From NCBI RefSeq assembly GCF_003063665.1, contig NZ_NESF01000001.1, positions 62,001 to 126,000 of the forward strand: 64,000 nt of DNA, given 5' to 3'. How positions within the stretch are numbered: position 1 is the first letter of the stretch; the number at the start of each line of letters is the position of its first letter. This stretch comes from Limnohabitans sp. Hippo3. GTDB lineage: Bacteria > Pseudomonadota > Gammaproteobacteria > Burkholderiales > Burkholderiaceae_C. Position numbers and translations under genes: made by a program. Below, one piece after another: positions 37,971-48,381 of the stretch. The notes under the pieces are model-generated. The model worked only from the letters and a program-made list of their open reading frames with translations, was not told the origin of the DNA and made no database searches.

Positions 37971-40900
37971 ATGCCAAACACCCAGTCGACCCCACCTGCC
38001 GCCGCCAACAACACCGCCCCGAGCCAACCGGGGGCCGAACCTCGCTTGATCAGCGCGGTGTCGGCCGATGGTGCTTCGCCGCAATTCAAAATCCCGGTCA
38101 GCTCGCAAGCCATCCAATCGGTCGAATCGGTGGACCTGGACCTGGTGCTCACCACCACCACGGGCGAAAAAATCATCTTGCAGCAGGGCGCACTGCAAGC
38201 CGCCACCGCCCCTGACAGCAAGATCGTTTTTCAAAACGGCGACAGCATCACTGCTGCCGATCAGATTAAAAAACTGGGCGTGCTCAAGCCGGTAGAAGGC
38301 GGCAGCTTCCGCCTGAAATCCGGCGATGCCAGCCCCGCCGTGGCAGAACTGGTGACCGGTGACGGCTTCGGACTGGGCAAAGAGTTGCAAGACACCATGA
38401 GCCAGCTGACAGAAACCAGCAAACAGCTTGAAAAAGTGCTGCAAACCCTGAGCACTGCCACCCTGTCCAACACCGCCGACGACAGCAAACCCATTACCGC
38501 CGGGCCAGGCACCGGCACAGGCGTTCAGAAAATCACGCCCCAAAGCGAAAACAAGTTTGCATCGCCTTCGCCAGGCTCGCCGCCGCAGCCGGAGGTGGAG
38601 AAGTTCACCAGCAACAACACGGACAGCGGCAACGTTTCCAACATCAAAATCACCAGCACCCTCAGGGGCTTGTATGGTGCCCCTGACAACATCATCTCCA
38701 ATGTACGTGTCGTCGACAAAATTCAGTCGGAGCAGCAGGGTAAAGAAGTCCTCAAACCCTTCAGTCAGGCATCGTTGCGTGAGATGCTGCCTAGCGATCC
38801 TTTGCAAGTGCGAATTTCAGGTTCTACTCCGGTTGCGCTTGAGCCCAATGGGTTAGCCCACAACACGCTGGTGATGCCCGGTGTTTTGAATGCAAGCAGC
38901 ATCCGGTTTGAATTGCCCCAAGGCACAGTTTTGCCTGATGGTTTTCGTATCGCAGGTCAAACGTTCTCTGGTTCCAGCATCACGATTGCCGCCGAGAGCC
39001 TCAAGGATCTGAGTTTGGCCATTCAGTGGAAAGTGGCCGATTTGGACGACTCGATTACTAAGGCTGATTTTCAGCTGGGCGTGAAATACCTGGACGACAA
39101 GGGTGCAGAATTGGAACAAGGCCGCGCACCCCTCACATTCACCTACGGTGAACTCAAAACGATCGAAGACACCGTTCAGCTGGATGCCAACAGCAACACC
39201 AAGATTTTCCTGTCGGCGTATGGTTATAGCTACAAAATTTTGGGCGATAACAGCGACAACAATGTTGTAGCTGGAAGCGGCAATGACACTTTGGATGGGG
39301 GTTCTGGTTCTGACTTCTTGGCTGGGGGCGCCGGAAACGATACCTACGTGGTGGACAACGCAGGCGACGTGGTCGAAGAGAATGCGGGCGAAGGCACCGA
39401 CACGGTCGAAGCCTCCATCAGCTATGCATTAACCCCCAACGTCGAAAACCTGACCCTGACCGGCACAGGCAACATCAACGGCACTGGCAACGACCTCAAC
39501 AACCTGATCATCGGCAACAGCGGCAACAACCGCATCGACGGTGCCCAGGGCGCCGACACCATGCGCGGTGGTCTGGGTAACGACACCTACGTGGTAGACA
39601 ATGCGGGCGACGTGGTCGAAGAGAACGCAGGCGAAGGCACCGACGCGGTCGAAGCCTCCATCAACTATGCGTTGACCGCCAACGTGGAGAACCTGACCCT
39701 GACCGGCGCAGGGAACATCAACGGCACCGGCAACGCTCTGGACAACCTGATCATTGGCAACAGTGGGAACAACCGCCTGGATGGCGGCCAGGGCGCCGAC
39801 ACCATGCGTGGTGGCCTGGGCAACGACACCTACGTGGTGGACAACGCAGGCGACGTGGTCGAAGAGAACGCCAACGAAGGCACCGACACGGTGGAAGCCT
39901 CCATCAGCTATGCGTTGACCGCTAACGTGGAGAACCTAACCCTCACAGGCGCAGGCAACATCAATGGCTCCGGCAATGCTCTGGACAACCTAATCATTGG
40001 CAACAGTGGGAACAACCGCCTGGATGGCGGCCAGGGCGCCGACACCATGCGTGGTGGCCTGGGCAACGACACCTACGTGGTGGACAACGCAGGCGACGTG
40101 GTCGAAGAGAACGCCAACGAAGGCACCGACACGGTGGAAGCCTCCATCAGCTATGCGTTGACCGCTAACGTGGAGAACCTAACCCTCACAGGCGCAGGCA
40201 ACATCAATGGCTCCGGCAATGCTCTGGACAACCTAATCATTGGCAACAGTGGGAACAACCGCCTGGATGGCGGCCAGGGCGCCGACACCATGCGTGGTGG
40301 CCTGGGCAACGACACCTACGTGGTGGACAACGCAGGCGACGTGGTCGAAGAGAACGCCAACGAAGGCACCGACACGGTGGAAGCCTCCATCAACTATGCG
40401 TTGACCGCTAACGTGGAGAACCTAACCCTCACAGGCGCAGGCAACATCAATGGCTCCGGCAATGCTCTGGACAACCTGATCATTGGCAACAGTGGGAACA
40501 ACCGCCTGGATGGTGGTCTGGGTGCGGACACCATGCGTGGTGGCCTGGGCAACGACACCTACGTGGTGGACAACGCAGGCGACGTGGTCGAAGAGAACGC
40601 CAACGAAGGCACCGACACGGTGGAAGCCTCCATCAACTATGCGTTGACCGCTAACGTGGAGAACCTAACCCTCACAGGCGCAGGCAACATCAACGGCACC
40701 GGCAACTCTCTGGACAACCTAATCATTGGCAGCAGCGGTAACAACCAACTGTTTGGTGGCGATGGAAATGACACCCTGATCGGTGGCGCTGGTGCGGACA
40801 CTCTGGATGGAGGCAGCGGTAATGACACCACGTCATACACCACATCCACGGCGGCGGTCACGATCAACCTGGCAACAGGTCTGGGTTCCGGTGGTCATGC

Positions 40901-41660
40901 GCAAGGTGATGTGCTCATCAGCATCGAGAACCTGATTGGCAGCAACCACAATGACACGCTCACAGGCGATTCAGGTATCAACCGTTTGGAGGGAGGTGCT
41001 GGCAATGATACCCTTGATGGCGGTGGCGGTGCAGACACCCTGATTGGAGGTACCGGAGACGATACTTACATCATCAACAACACCGGTGTCACCATCACAG
41101 AAAATGCTGGCGAAGGCACAGACACCGTGATCAGCAGCATCAACTACACCCTGGGAGCCAACCTCGAAAATCTGACCTTGGTTGGGGGCGCGACCGAGGG
41201 TACTGGCAACAGCCTCAACAACGTTATTACCGGCAACGGGAATAACAATATTTTGAAAGGTGGCGATGGCAATGACACTCTCGTGATCAATGCCACTGGT
41301 TTGAGCACTGGCACATTCGATGGTGGAGCAGGCACAGACACCCTGAAAATATTGGCTTCTTCAGGGGCCACCATCGATCTCAGAGGCATTGACAACGCCA
41401 AATTCACGAGCATTGAAGCCTTGGATCTCACGGCACAAACCAACAACACGCTCAAGCTCAACTTGAGTTCCATTCAATCGTTGGTGGATAACGCAACGGG
41501 GACACCCACCTTGAGCATCAAACTGGGTACGGGTGACGTCATCGATTTTGTGGTGGATTCCAACCAACAGATTTTCAACAACACCAACACCAAGACGATG
41601 ACTATTTTTGGTAGTGCTGGAAGTTCTTTGGAACAGCTGGCCATCATCAACTATGCATAA
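37971..41660 (+). CDS. RTX repeat surface protein, type I secretion substrate
   Basis: A 1229-residue protein without an N-terminal signal, as expected for type I secretion. Residues 1-435 are non-repetitive, with [20 protein letters not shown] near 60. Six 81-residue units follow (about 439-924), each with two glycine/aspartate nonapeptides such as [14 protein letters not shown] that bind calcium. More RTX nonapeptides ([20 protein letters not shown]) run to about 1120. The C terminus ends in a Ser/Leu/Ile-rich tail ([12 protein letters not shown]) likely to hold the secretion signal. It is probably an adhesin or surface-layer protein. The start is ATG 37971, 35 bp after the MotA-like stop. 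Confidence 0.85.
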   Translation: MPNTQSTPPAAANNTAPSQPGAEPRLISAVSADGASPQFKIPVSSQAIQSVESVDLDLVLTTTTGEKIILQQGALQAATAPDSKIVFQNGDSITAADQIKKLGVLKPVEGGSFRLKSGDASPAVAELVTGDGFGLGKELQDTMSQLTETSKQLEKVLQTLSTATLSNTADDSKPITAGPGTGTGVQKITPQSENKFASPSPGSPPQPEVEKFTSNNTDSGNVSNIKITSTLRGLYGAPDNIISNVRVVDKIQSEQQGKEVLKPFSQASLREMLPSDPLQVRISGSTPVALEPNGLAHNTLVMPGVLNASSIRFELPQGTVLPDGFRIAGQTFSGSSITIAAESLKDLSLAIQWKVADLDDSITKADFQLGVKYLDDKGAELEQGRAPLTFTYGELKTIEDTVQLDANSNTKIFLSAYGYSYKILGDNSDNNVVAGSGNDTLDGGSGSDFLAGGAGNDTYVVDNAGDVVEENAGEGTDTVEASISYALTPNVENLTLTGTGNINGTGNDLNNLIIGNSGNNRIDGAQGADTMRGGLGNDTYVVDNAGDVVEENAGEGTDAVEASINYALTANVENLTLTGAGNINGTGNALDNLIIGNSGNNRLDGGQGADTMRGGLGNDTYVVDNAGDVVEENANEGTDTVEASISYALTANVENLTLTGAGNINGSGNALDNLIIGNSGNNRLDGGQGADTMRGGLGNDTYVVDNAGDVVEENANEGTDTVEASISYALTANVENLTLTGAGNINGSGNALDNLIIGNSGNNRLDGGQGADTMRGGLGNDTYVVDNAGDVVEENANEGTDTVEASINYALTANVENLTLTGAGNINGSGNALDNLIIGNSGNNRLDGGLGADTMRGGLGNDTYVVDNAGDVVEENANEGTDTVEASINYALTANVENLTLTGAGNINGTGNSLDNLIIGSSGNNQLFGGDGNDTLIGGAGADTLDGGSGNDTTSYTTSTAAVTINLATGLGSGGHAQGDVLISIENLIGSNHNDTLTGDSGINRLEGGAGNDTLDGGGGADTLIGGTGDDTYIINNTGVTITENAGEGTDTVISSINYTLGANLENLTLVGGATEGTGNSLNNVITGNGNNNILKGGDGNDTLVINATGLSTGTFDGGAGTDTLKILASSGATIDLRGIDNAKFTSIEALDLTAQTNNTLKLNLSSIQSLVDNATGTPTLSIKLGTGDVIDFVVDSNQQIFNNTNTKTMTIFGSAGSSLEQLAIINYA
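39285..40742 (+). repeat. Six tandem 243-bp units inside the RTX gene
   Basis: Units start at 39285 (partly diverged), 39528, 39771, 40014, 40257 and 40500. Units three and four read as identical and unit five differs from them at two bases by my reading. Confidence 0.9.
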
Positions 41661-43443
41661 AGCTCTGAACGCTACACACAGCCCCCCCGACCTCTCCAGC
41701 CTCAAGTCCTGGCTGGGCTTTGTGTTGCGGGGCCGTTTGGGTTGGCTCACTTTGTCCAGTTTCTTCATCAACCTGGGCGTGTTTGTGCCTTCCTTGTTTG
41801 GCATGTTGGTGTACGACAAGGTGGTGCACAACGGTGTGTTCGAGACGCTTTGGGCTTTGGCCATTGGCGTGGTCTTGTATTTGGCCATTGAGCTGTGTTT
41901 GCGCACCTTGCGTGTGCGCGACATCGAGCGCGTGGCCATTGCGGTGGACCACTTGATCGACCAGCGCCTGTTTGCTGCTTTGCTGCAGCCTTCGGCCCGC
42001 AGCGGGGCGCAGCCGGGCATGGCGGCGCGGTTCCTCACGCTTTATCGAGACCTCGCTTCGGCACGCGATTTCTTTTCGTCGCAATACCTGCTGGCCATGG
42101 CCGATGTGCCGTTTTTGGTGCTGGTGTTGTTGGTCATTGGCCTGATTGCCTGGCCACTGCTGATGGTGGTGTTGGTCTGGGTGGGTTTGTATGTGCTGGT
42201 GGGCCAGTGGCTCAAGGACCGCACGCTTGCGCAAACCCGCGACGTAAACACCGAGCAGGCCACCAAACTGGCCCTGCTGACGGACACCCTGTCGTCGCTG
42301 GACACCCTGCGTACCAGCCATGCCGGTAGCCGCATGCAGCAGCGCTTTGGGGCAACGTCGCTGCAACTGGCCCGCGCATCGCGCAAGCTGCGCTTGTCGG
42401 TGGTGTTGCAAATGCACTGGCAAATGGCGGTGTCTTTGCTCAGCTATGTCAGCTTGCTGGTGGTGGGCGCGTACCTGATTTATGGCCAACACATCACGGT
42501 CGGTGCGCTCATTGCCGTGTCCATGCTCAGCGGGCGCACGCTGGGCACAGTGGGCCAGGTCTTGCTGGCTTTGGGCCGCTGGACCGAGTTGCGCCAGTCC
42601 ATGAATCAGCTGGCTCCTTATTTGCAAGCCGCGCCGGGGCAGTGCGATGCACTGCCTGGGGTCAGCGCCAACAGCGCCGCCCCCAGCCTCCCGGCCGACA
42701 GCAGCACCGTCCTTGATACCCTGCGCCGCCCCGCAGGCACGGTGCGCGGCCATATCGCCACGCACCAGTTGGTGCACCGCTATGCCAACGACCAAACCGC
42801 GCTGCGCGAGCTCAACCTGAATATTCAGCCCGGTGAACGTGTGGGCCTGTTGGGCCGTCCGGGCTCGGGCAAGTCCACCTTGCTGCGCATCCTGGCCGGA
42901 GCCATCCAGCCCATGCAAGGCGAGGTGCGGGTGGACCACGCCAAGCTGCACAGCATCGTCGCGCACGACCGTGTGACTTGGCTGGGCTTCAAGCCGCAAG
43001 AAGCGCCGCTGTTGGCGGGCACGCTCGAATCCAATATCTTGCTCAACCTGCCCGATGACGCCACACCCCAAGAACGCATGGACGCACTGGCCCACGCCGT
43101 CTACATGTCGGCCCTGGACGTTGACCTTGCTTCGGGCGCCCTGCGGCTGGATTTGCCGGTCGAGGAGTACGGTGCCAACCTCTCGGGTGGGCAGCGTCAA
43201 AAAGTGGCCCTGGCCCGCACGCTGGCCACCCGACCGCGCCTGTTGCTGCTGGACGAACCCACCACCGGGCTGGACACCGAAACCGAAAAAACCATCGTCG
43301 AGCGCTTGGCCACCCTGACCGACGTGACCCTCGTCGTCGTTACCCACAGCGCCGCCTTGCTGGCCATCACCCAGCGCCTGGTGGTGCTGGAACACGGCCA
43401 AGTGCTGGCCGACGGACCCACTGCCAAGCTCTTGGTGGTTTGA
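41653..43443 (+). CDS. Type I secretion ABC transporter (HlyB/LapB-like)
   Basis: Fused membrane and ATPase protein, 596 residues. The membrane domain (about 20-320) has six hydrophobic segments starting [20 protein letters not shown]. Nucleotide-binding motifs: Walker [10 protein letters not shown] at 401-409, signature LSGGQ at 510-514, Walker B LLLLDEP near 530-536, and the switch His in VVVTHSA. There is no clear C39 peptidase domain at the N terminus. The start overlaps the RTX stop by 8 bp, so substrate and transporter are translationally linked. Confidence 0.93.
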   Translation: MHKALNATHSPPDLSSLKSWLGFVLRGRLGWLTLSSFFINLGVFVPSLFGMLVYDKVVHNGVFETLWALAIGVVLYLAIELCLRTLRVRDIERVAIAVDHLIDQRLFAALLQPSARSGAQPGMAARFLTLYRDLASARDFFSSQYLLAMADVPFLVLVLLVIGLIAWPLLMVVLVWVGLYVLVGQWLKDRTLAQTRDVNTEQATKLALLTDTLSSLDTLRTSHAGSRMQQRFGATSLQLARASRKLRLSVVLQMHWQMAVSLLSYVSLLVVGAYLIYGQHITVGALIAVSMLSGRTLGTVGQVLLALGRWTELRQSMNQLAPYLQAAPGQCDALPGVSANSAAPSLPADSSTVLDTLRRPAGTVRGHIATHQLVHRYANDQTALRELNLNIQPGERVGLLGRPGSGKSTLLRILAGAIQPMQGEVRVDHAKLHSIVAHDRVTWLGFKPQEAPLLAGTLESNILLNLPDDATPQERMDALAHAVYMSALDVDLASGALRLDLPVEEYGANLSGGQRQKVALARTLATRPRLLLLDEPTTGLDTETEKTIVERLATLTDVTLVVVTHSAALLAITQRLVVLEHGQVLADGPTAKLLVV

Positions 43444-43479
43444 TTAATTAGAATCTCCGCTTGTTTTTAAAAAAATCCT

Positions 43480-44193
43480 ATGCACATCGCTTTGCTTGAA
43501 GATGAAACCACGTTGGCCCAGGAAATTCAGGCGCTCCTGAGCGCTGCTGGGCACACGGTTGAGCATTATTCGGATGGGCACCAAATCATGCGAGGCCTGC
43601 TTAAGGACACCTTTGACCTGTTTGTGCTCGACTGGCATGTGCCCGGCCCCAATGGGCTGGAGGTTCTGCAGCATGTGCGCCAAGCGCTCAAGTTGTCTAC
43701 CCCTGTGGTCTTTTTGACCAGCAACAACGCTGAAGAGCAAATCGTTCAAGCCCTGAATTCAGGCGCTGACGATTACTGCAGTAAACCCGTGCGCACCCAC
43801 GAGTTCATGGCCCGCCTGGCGGCCTTGCAGCGCCGCATGGCCCCGCCTGCGGCCAACCCTCAGGGCGGTGAGTTGTTGCCCGGGTATGTGTTCGACCACG
43901 TCGAGCGCATTGTTCGGGTGGATGGTGAGCCGATTGTGCTGACCGAAAAAGAATACGAACTCAGTCGCCTGATGTTCGAAAACCCTGACCGTCCGATTGC
44001 CCGCAATCGCATCATGAAAGAAATCTGGGGCCGCGAAGAGGACGCGCTCTCGCGCACGCTCGATGTCCACATTTCCTGGATTCGCCGCAAGCTCAACATC
44101 GGTGCCAATGCTGCCAAAGTGCGCTTGGTCGTGGTGCACGGTTTTGGCTACCGCCTCATGAAAATGGCCCCCACCGAAGGGGATGCTGCATGA
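43480..44193 (+). CDS. OmpR/PhoB-type response regulator
   Basis: A 237-residue two-component regulator. The receiver (1-120) has the acidic pair ED at 7-8, phospho-acceptor Asp51 in LFVLDWHVPGPNGL and Lys in CSKPVR. The winged-helix domain (about 130-230) has LTEKEYELSRLMFENPDRPI and TLDVHISWIRRKLN. It starts 36 bp after the ABC gene and overlaps the FecR gene by four bases. The likely partner is the CHASE2 kinase two genes on. Its targets are unknown; the adjacent secretion operon is the obvious candidate. Confidence 0.92.
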   Translation: MHIALLEDETTLAQEIQALLSAAGHTVEHYSDGHQIMRGLLKDTFDLFVLDWHVPGPNGLEVLQHVRQALKLSTPVVFLTSNNAEEQIVQALNSGADDYCSKPVRTHEFMARLAALQRRMAPPAANPQGGELLPGYVFDHVERIVRVDGEPIVLTEKEYELSRLMFENPDRPIARNRIMKEIWGREEDALSRTLDVHISWIRRKLNIGANAAKVRLVVVHGFGYRLMKMAPTEGDAA

Positions 44194-45515
44194 CACCGCC
44201 GCGGCTTTCATCGCTGGTAAAACGCGCTGTATGGGTGTTGGCCTGGCTGGTGCCGGTCGCTGCCCTGGCGCAAGCCGCACCCGACACCGATCACCTGATC
44301 TACCAAATGCAAGCCGGTGACACCCTCACGGGCCTCGTTGAGCGTCACATGCAAGGCTCCGACGCCCTCAAGCAAGTGGTGCAAGCCAACCGCTTGGCCA
44401 ACATCCACCGCATTCCGGTGGGGCAAAAGATCAGAATTCCACGCAGCCTGCTCAGGTACACGCCCTCCAGCGCCACCGTGACCCGTCTGAACTGCAAAAC
44501 CGTGGTCCAGATCGACGGCCAAAACGCCGTGCCCATCCAAACCGGTTCGGTGTTGGGGGAGGGTGCTGTGGTGCGCATTCCAGCAGGGTGCCAATTTGCC
44601 CTGACGCTCGAGGACGAATCCACCGTGCGCCTCATGTCGGGCGCGGTGATTCAACTTAAAACCTTGCGCCGCAATGCGTTTGAAGCTTCGCCCGAGGTCA
44701 AGATCGAGCTGCTCGACGGTCGTCTCGAAATCGACGTCCCCCGCAAGCGGCTCAGCACCGACGCCCCCTTCCAGGTGCTCACGCCCACTTCAGTGGCGGG
44801 TGTGCGTGGTACGGAGTTTCGGGTGGGCTTCGATGCCAAGCAGCGCAGCAGCCAGGTGGAGGTCAAGGTCGGCGCTGTGGGCGCACGCGGACAGGCTGAA
44901 AAAACCGAAAAACGCGCGGGCACTGGTCAGGGCGTCGCCGTCATGGCCAATGGGCAATCGCTCGATGTGGAGACACTTTTGGCCCCGCCACGTTACGCCA
45001 GTTTTGAGGCGCAGCCCGGCGGCAAAGATTGGTTGCTCAAGTTCGACGCGGTGCCGCAAGCCGAGCGCTTCATGTTGGTGACCGCCGATGACGCCAATTT
45101 CAGTGCCCTCATGATGCAAGAACAAGCCACGCAGGCTCAGGTGATGGCTCCAGCACTGGGCAGCAAGCCCGTGTTTTACCAGTGGGCCTCGATCTCCAGG
45201 ACAGGCCTCATGGGGCAAGCCACCGACTATGGGGTTTGCAAGGGTTACAAACGCCTGGAGCAGTGGCGCTGCAATGTACCCTTTAACGTGAGCGGCCTGA
45301 TCAAACCCCACCTGCAGTTCCAGAAAATCGACGCCCAAGGCCAGGTGTTTGAGCTGCTCAACGGCCTGGTGCAGGCGGTCGACAACAACGTGCTGGTGTT
45401 TCGCGGCCTGCCCTCGGGCGTTTACCGCTGGCGCATCGAGCACGAAATCTCCGCCACCATGAAAGCCGGTATGAGCGGCCAATTTGAGCTGGTGGCCATT
45501 CCCGGCGAGGACTGA
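44190..45515 (+). CDS. Periplasmic LysM-FecR domain protein
   Basis: A 441-residue exported protein: signal peptide to about residue 28 (VLAWLVPVAALAQA), a LysM domain at about 37-83 (YQMQAGDTLTGLVERHMQGS) that binds peptidoglycan, and a FecR domain at about 105-215 (TPTSVAGVRGTEFRVG). The C-terminal part has fibronectin-like or carbohydrate-binding strand patterns (GLPSGVYRWRIEHE). It is coupled by overlap to the response regulator and to the CHASE2 kinase, so it likely feeds an envelope signal into that kinase. Confidence 0.85.
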   Translation: MTPPRLSSLVKRAVWVLAWLVPVAALAQAAPDTDHLIYQMQAGDTLTGLVERHMQGSDALKQVVQANRLANIHRIPVGQKIRIPRSLLRYTPSSATVTRLNCKTVVQIDGQNAVPIQTGSVLGEGAVVRIPAGCQFALTLEDESTVRLMSGAVIQLKTLRRNAFEASPEVKIELLDGRLEIDVPRKRLSTDAPFQVLTPTSVAGVRGTEFRVGFDAKQRSSQVEVKVGAVGARGQAEKTEKRAGTGQGVAVMANGQSLDVETLLAPPRYASFEAQPGGKDWLLKFDAVPQAERFMLVTADDANFSALMMQEQATQAQVMAPALGSKPVFYQWASISRTGLMGQATDYGVCKGYKRLEQWRCNVPFNVSGLIKPHLQFQKIDAQGQVFELLNGLVQAVDNNVLVFRGLPSGVYRWRIEHEISATMKAGMSGQFELVAIPGED

Positions 45516-47839
45516 TGCGGTCTCCTTTGGCGGTTTTGGCCCATCTGTGGGGACAACTCCGCCAAAAATCCCTCAACCGCGACGAGCAACGCTTCTATCT
45601 GGAATGGCTGCTGGTGGCCGTGTTGGCGCTCAGTACCCTCAGTCTGTTCACCGTCATGCAATGGGGCAAGTCCCCTGGGCACATCATTTACGACCAGTTT
45701 CACCGCTGGCGTGCCCCGCTGCCGGCCAACGACATCGTCATCATCGGCGTCGACGATGCCAGCCTGGAAGAGTTGGGTGGCTGGCCGCTCAAGCGCTTGG
45801 TTTATGCCGACCTGCTGCAAAAACTGGCCGATACCGGTAACGAACCCAAAGCCATTGGCTTTGACATCCTCTTCCCCGACCCCAGCCCCTACGATGAAGC
45901 GCTGGCCGCACAAATGCGTCGGCACAACAGCTACCTGTCGGTGGAGCAGCCCCGGCGCAGCGGTCTGGCCTCAGTGGCCATCCACAAACCGCAGGCCGTG
46001 CTGGTCGATGCTGCGAAAGGCCTGGCGCACATCAACGTCACTTTCGAAAGCGATGGTTTCTCGCGTGGGGCCTATTTGCAAGAGGGCGCTTTGCCTCATT
46101 TGTCGCTGGCCGTGTCGGGCATGCCCGCGCAGCGCTACCAGTCGCACGGTGGCTACCGCCGCTTCAACCTGGTGGACCCTGAAATCGGCTTCCCCATCGT
46201 CTCGCTGGCCGATGCCCTGTCCGACGACTTTCCTATCGAACTCCTCAAAGACAAATACATCCTGATCGGCTCGATCGCCCCCAGCTTGGGCGACCACTTT
46301 CCCACCATCTATTCGGGTCGCGAGGGCACCGGTACCCCCGGTGTGGTGCTGCACGCCAACCTGCTCAACGACATCCTGCGTGGCAGCCTCATCAGTCCTG
46401 TGCCGCAGTGGGCGCAGCTGGCGCTCAGCTTGTGGGCCTTGTTGTCGGTGCTGATCGCCCTCATGGTGCTCAGTCCGTTGGCCGAACTGGTGATCACCGG
46501 CATCACGGTCGTGTCGGCGCTGGTCGTCAGCTTTGTGCTGCTGCTGGCGGCCGATGTGTGGTTTGACCCGGGCCTGTGCATCCTGGCCATCGCGCTGGTC
46601 AAGCCCGCCTGGGCCTGGCGGCGCACCGAGATGATTGTGCGCTTCATGGGCGACCGGGCGGCCAAGCTCGAAAAAGTCCAGCGTTCGCGCAAAAACCTGA
46701 TCCAAGGTGGCCTCAAGCTGCGCCACTTTGCCAGCGACACGGTGCTGCAATACTCGCGCCTGCTCGACAAGGCCATTGGCGCTTCTAGCGAAAGGTTGGA
46801 GTTTTTGAACCGTGTGGTGAGCGAAATACCCACCGCCGTTCTGGTGGCGGACGCAGAGCAACGCATCGTGCTGGTGAGCCCCCGCATGCGAGATGGCATT
46901 CCTGCAGGGCTGCTGCAAACCGGCCAGCCCTTGCTGCCGCTCATGTTTTATCTGGGCCTGCACAAAACCCAGGACCTGAGCCAACTCACGGGCCAGGACC
47001 ATTACGTCAGTGGTGTGGACACCAACGGCACCATCCGCCACTACATCTTCCGTGTGGCGCTGCTGCCGCAAAACGAAGACAACAGCCTGTGGATTTTCGC
47101 GCTGACCGACATCACCCAAATGCGCCAGTTTCAGGCACAACGTGAGCAAACCCTGCAACTGCTCTCGCATGACATGCGCACGCCGATTGCGTCCATCATC
47201 TCCCTCAGTCGCAAAAGCGGGGCAGAGCAGGGCAGCAGCGTCAACCCGCAAACGGCGGCCAACATCTACCGCCACGCCGACACCCTGCTCAACATGATGG
47301 ACGACTTCATTTTCTCCATCAAAGCCCAGGCTCAGGAATACCAGCTGGTCGAAACCCTGATCGACAGCGTGGTGGACGAAGCCATTTACCAAGTCAAAGA
47401 CCTGGCCCTGAGCCGCCAGATGCGTCTGCTGCAAGACTTTGACGACGAGCCCCAATTCGTCATGGCCGACCAGCGGCTGCTCACCCGCATGCTGGTCAAT
47501 TTGTTGGTCAATGCGGTGCGCTACGGGCAGCAGGGCTCCGACATCCACATCACCCTCAGCCATGACCCCGAGACCTCCGTCGGAGACCCGCAGTCAGGCC
47601 AGACGCCGCCCGTCGGCCAAATGGTGCACATCGTCATGCGCAACACCGTGGGCGCCCCCGACGACGCCAACCACCCCCGTCACATGTCCTCACAAGGCTT
47701 TGGCTTGGGCTTGGGCTTTGTCAAAACCGTGGTGCGCAAACACCAAGGCCACATCCACCTGCACCTGCCCCCCGAACCCGGCGCCACCGCCGAAGTGCGC
47801 GTTCAACTGCCCATGGCCAAGCCCTTCTGGCAAACCTGA
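45515..47839 (+). CDS. CHASE2-domain sensor histidine kinase
   Basis: A 774-residue membrane kinase. The first helix is near 31-49, then a periplasmic CHASE2 domain (about 50-300: ANDIVIIGVDDASLEELGGW, IGFDILFPDPSPYDEALAAQ), three further helices (about 305-370) and a PAS-like region (about 425-540). The H-box LLSHDMRTPIASI has His552; the N-box LLVNAVRYG is near 665 and the G-box GFGLGLGF near 728. It overlaps the FecR gene by one base (TGATG). It likely phosphorylates the response regulator two genes upstream. Confidence 0.9.
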   Translation: MRSPLAVLAHLWGQLRQKSLNRDEQRFYLEWLLVAVLALSTLSLFTVMQWGKSPGHIIYDQFHRWRAPLPANDIVIIGVDDASLEELGGWPLKRLVYADLLQKLADTGNEPKAIGFDILFPDPSPYDEALAAQMRRHNSYLSVEQPRRSGLASVAIHKPQAVLVDAAKGLAHINVTFESDGFSRGAYLQEGALPHLSLAVSGMPAQRYQSHGGYRRFNLVDPEIGFPIVSLADALSDDFPIELLKDKYILIGSIAPSLGDHFPTIYSGREGTGTPGVVLHANLLNDILRGSLISPVPQWAQLALSLWALLSVLIALMVLSPLAELVITGITVVSALVVSFVLLLAADVWFDPGLCILAIALVKPAWAWRRTEMIVRFMGDRAAKLEKVQRSRKNLIQGGLKLRHFASDTVLQYSRLLDKAIGASSERLEFLNRVVSEIPTAVLVADAEQRIVLVSPRMRDGIPAGLLQTGQPLLPLMFYLGLHKTQDLSQLTGQDHYVSGVDTNGTIRHYIFRVALLPQNEDNSLWIFALTDITQMRQFQAQREQTLQLLSHDMRTPIASIISLSRKSGAEQGSSVNPQTAANIYRHADTLLNMMDDFIFSIKAQAQEYQLVETLIDSVVDEAIYQVKDLALSRQMRLLQDFDDEPQFVMADQRLLTRMLVNLLVNAVRYGQQGSDIHITLSHDPETSVGDPQSGQTPPVGQMVHIVMRNTVGAPDDANHPRHMSSQGFGLGLGFVKTVVRKHQGHIHLHLPPEPGATAEVRVQLPMAKPFWQT

Positions 47840-47866
47840 CACTCCGCGGGAGCCTGCAATGCCCCT

Positions 47867-47898
47867 GTAGGAGCTTGCCCTGCAAGCGAATCCCTGCA
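47867..47898. repeat. Dispersed palindromic repeat, family B
   Basis: GTAGGAGCTTGCCCTGCAAG then CGAATCCCTGCA. GCTTGC and GCAAGC form a 6-bp stem over CCT. Confidence 0.75.
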
Positions 47899-47918
47899 AA
47901 CCAACGTCAATCTTGCAT

Positions 47919-47989
47919 GTCAGCGGCTTCAGCCCTGACACACCGTTGTACCAAGACCTTGAATGTCGGACCTGAAGGTACCGACCTAC
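47919..47989 (+). repeat. Left 71-bp direct repeat flanking hipBA
   Basis: Begins GTCAGCGGCTTCAGCCCTGA and ends with the family A palindrome. It matches 49637-49707 with about seven substitutions and no gaps. Confidence 0.85.
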
Positions 47990-47999
47990 TTGCCCCCCT

Positions 48000-48020
48000 G
48001 TGGTAGCTCGCCCCCGCAAA
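48000..48020. repeat. Dispersed palindromic repeat, family B (partial)
   Basis: GTGGTAGCTCGCCCCCGCAA is a worn copy of the family B element, directly after the left direct repeat as in the right-hand array. Confidence 0.45.
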
Positions 48021-48046
48021 CCCCAACAGCTTGAATGCACAAAAAA

Positions 48047-48062
48047 TTTCCCGAACGGTAAA
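48047..48062. promoter_or_regulatory. HipB operator 1
   Basis: TTTCCCGAACGGTAAA, an imperfect palindrome, 50 bp upstream of operator 2. Confidence 0.65.
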
Positions 48063-48096
48063 TAACGATTGCACTCTGCACCATACCCGTCGATAA

Positions 48097-48112
48097 TTTC
48101 CCGAACGGGAAA
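48097..48112. promoter_or_regulatory. HipB operator 2
   Basis: TTTCCCGAACGGGAAA, with perfect 7-bp arms around AA, ending 8 bp before the hipB ATG. The 50-bp spacing is about five helical turns, so the two dimers would face the same side. Confidence 0.72.
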
Positions 48113-48120
48113 TAATTTCA

Positions 48121-48381
48121 ATGAGCCACATCCAAACTACAGCACAACTCGGTGACGCACTCCGCTCGGCCCGCAAGCGGCTGGGCTTGACGCAGCCCCA
48201 GCTGGCTTTGGCGGCTGGCGTGGGGGTGCGCTTCATCGTCGACCTGGAGTCGGGCAAACCCACAGTGCGACTCGAAAGCGTGCTGCGCGTGATCGATGCC
48301 TTGGGTGGAGCGCTCCAATTGACTGGCTTGGCATCTTCTGCCCATGAGCCTCAAGCTGAGGGCGATCACCATGGCGCGTGA
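48121..48381 (+). CDS. hipB: HipB-like antitoxin, Xre family
   Basis: An 86-residue helix-turn-helix protein: LGDALRSARKRLGLTQPQLA and VRFIVDLESGKPTVRLESVL are the HTH core. It binds the operators just upstream and neutralises HipA. The tail (SSAHEPQAEGDHHGA) is short and polar. It overlaps hipA. Autoregulation is expected from the two operators. Confidence 0.88.
   Translation: MSHIQTTAQLGDALRSARKRLGLTQPQLALAAGVGVRFIVDLESGKPTVRLESVLRVIDALGGALQLTGLASSAHEPQAEGDHHGA

Noticed and set aside
39285..40742. CRISPR-like regular repeat spacing
   Set aside because: The 243-bp units are in-frame protein repeats with no spacers. The same holds for 62643-63470.
41647..43401. Long minus-strand frame opposite the ABC transporter
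   Set aside because: Mirror frame of a clear ABC protein; Gln/His-rich with no motif.
45971..47563. Long minus-strand frame opposite the CHASE2 kinase
   Set aside because: Antisense frame without motifs; the kinase carries all expected signatures.
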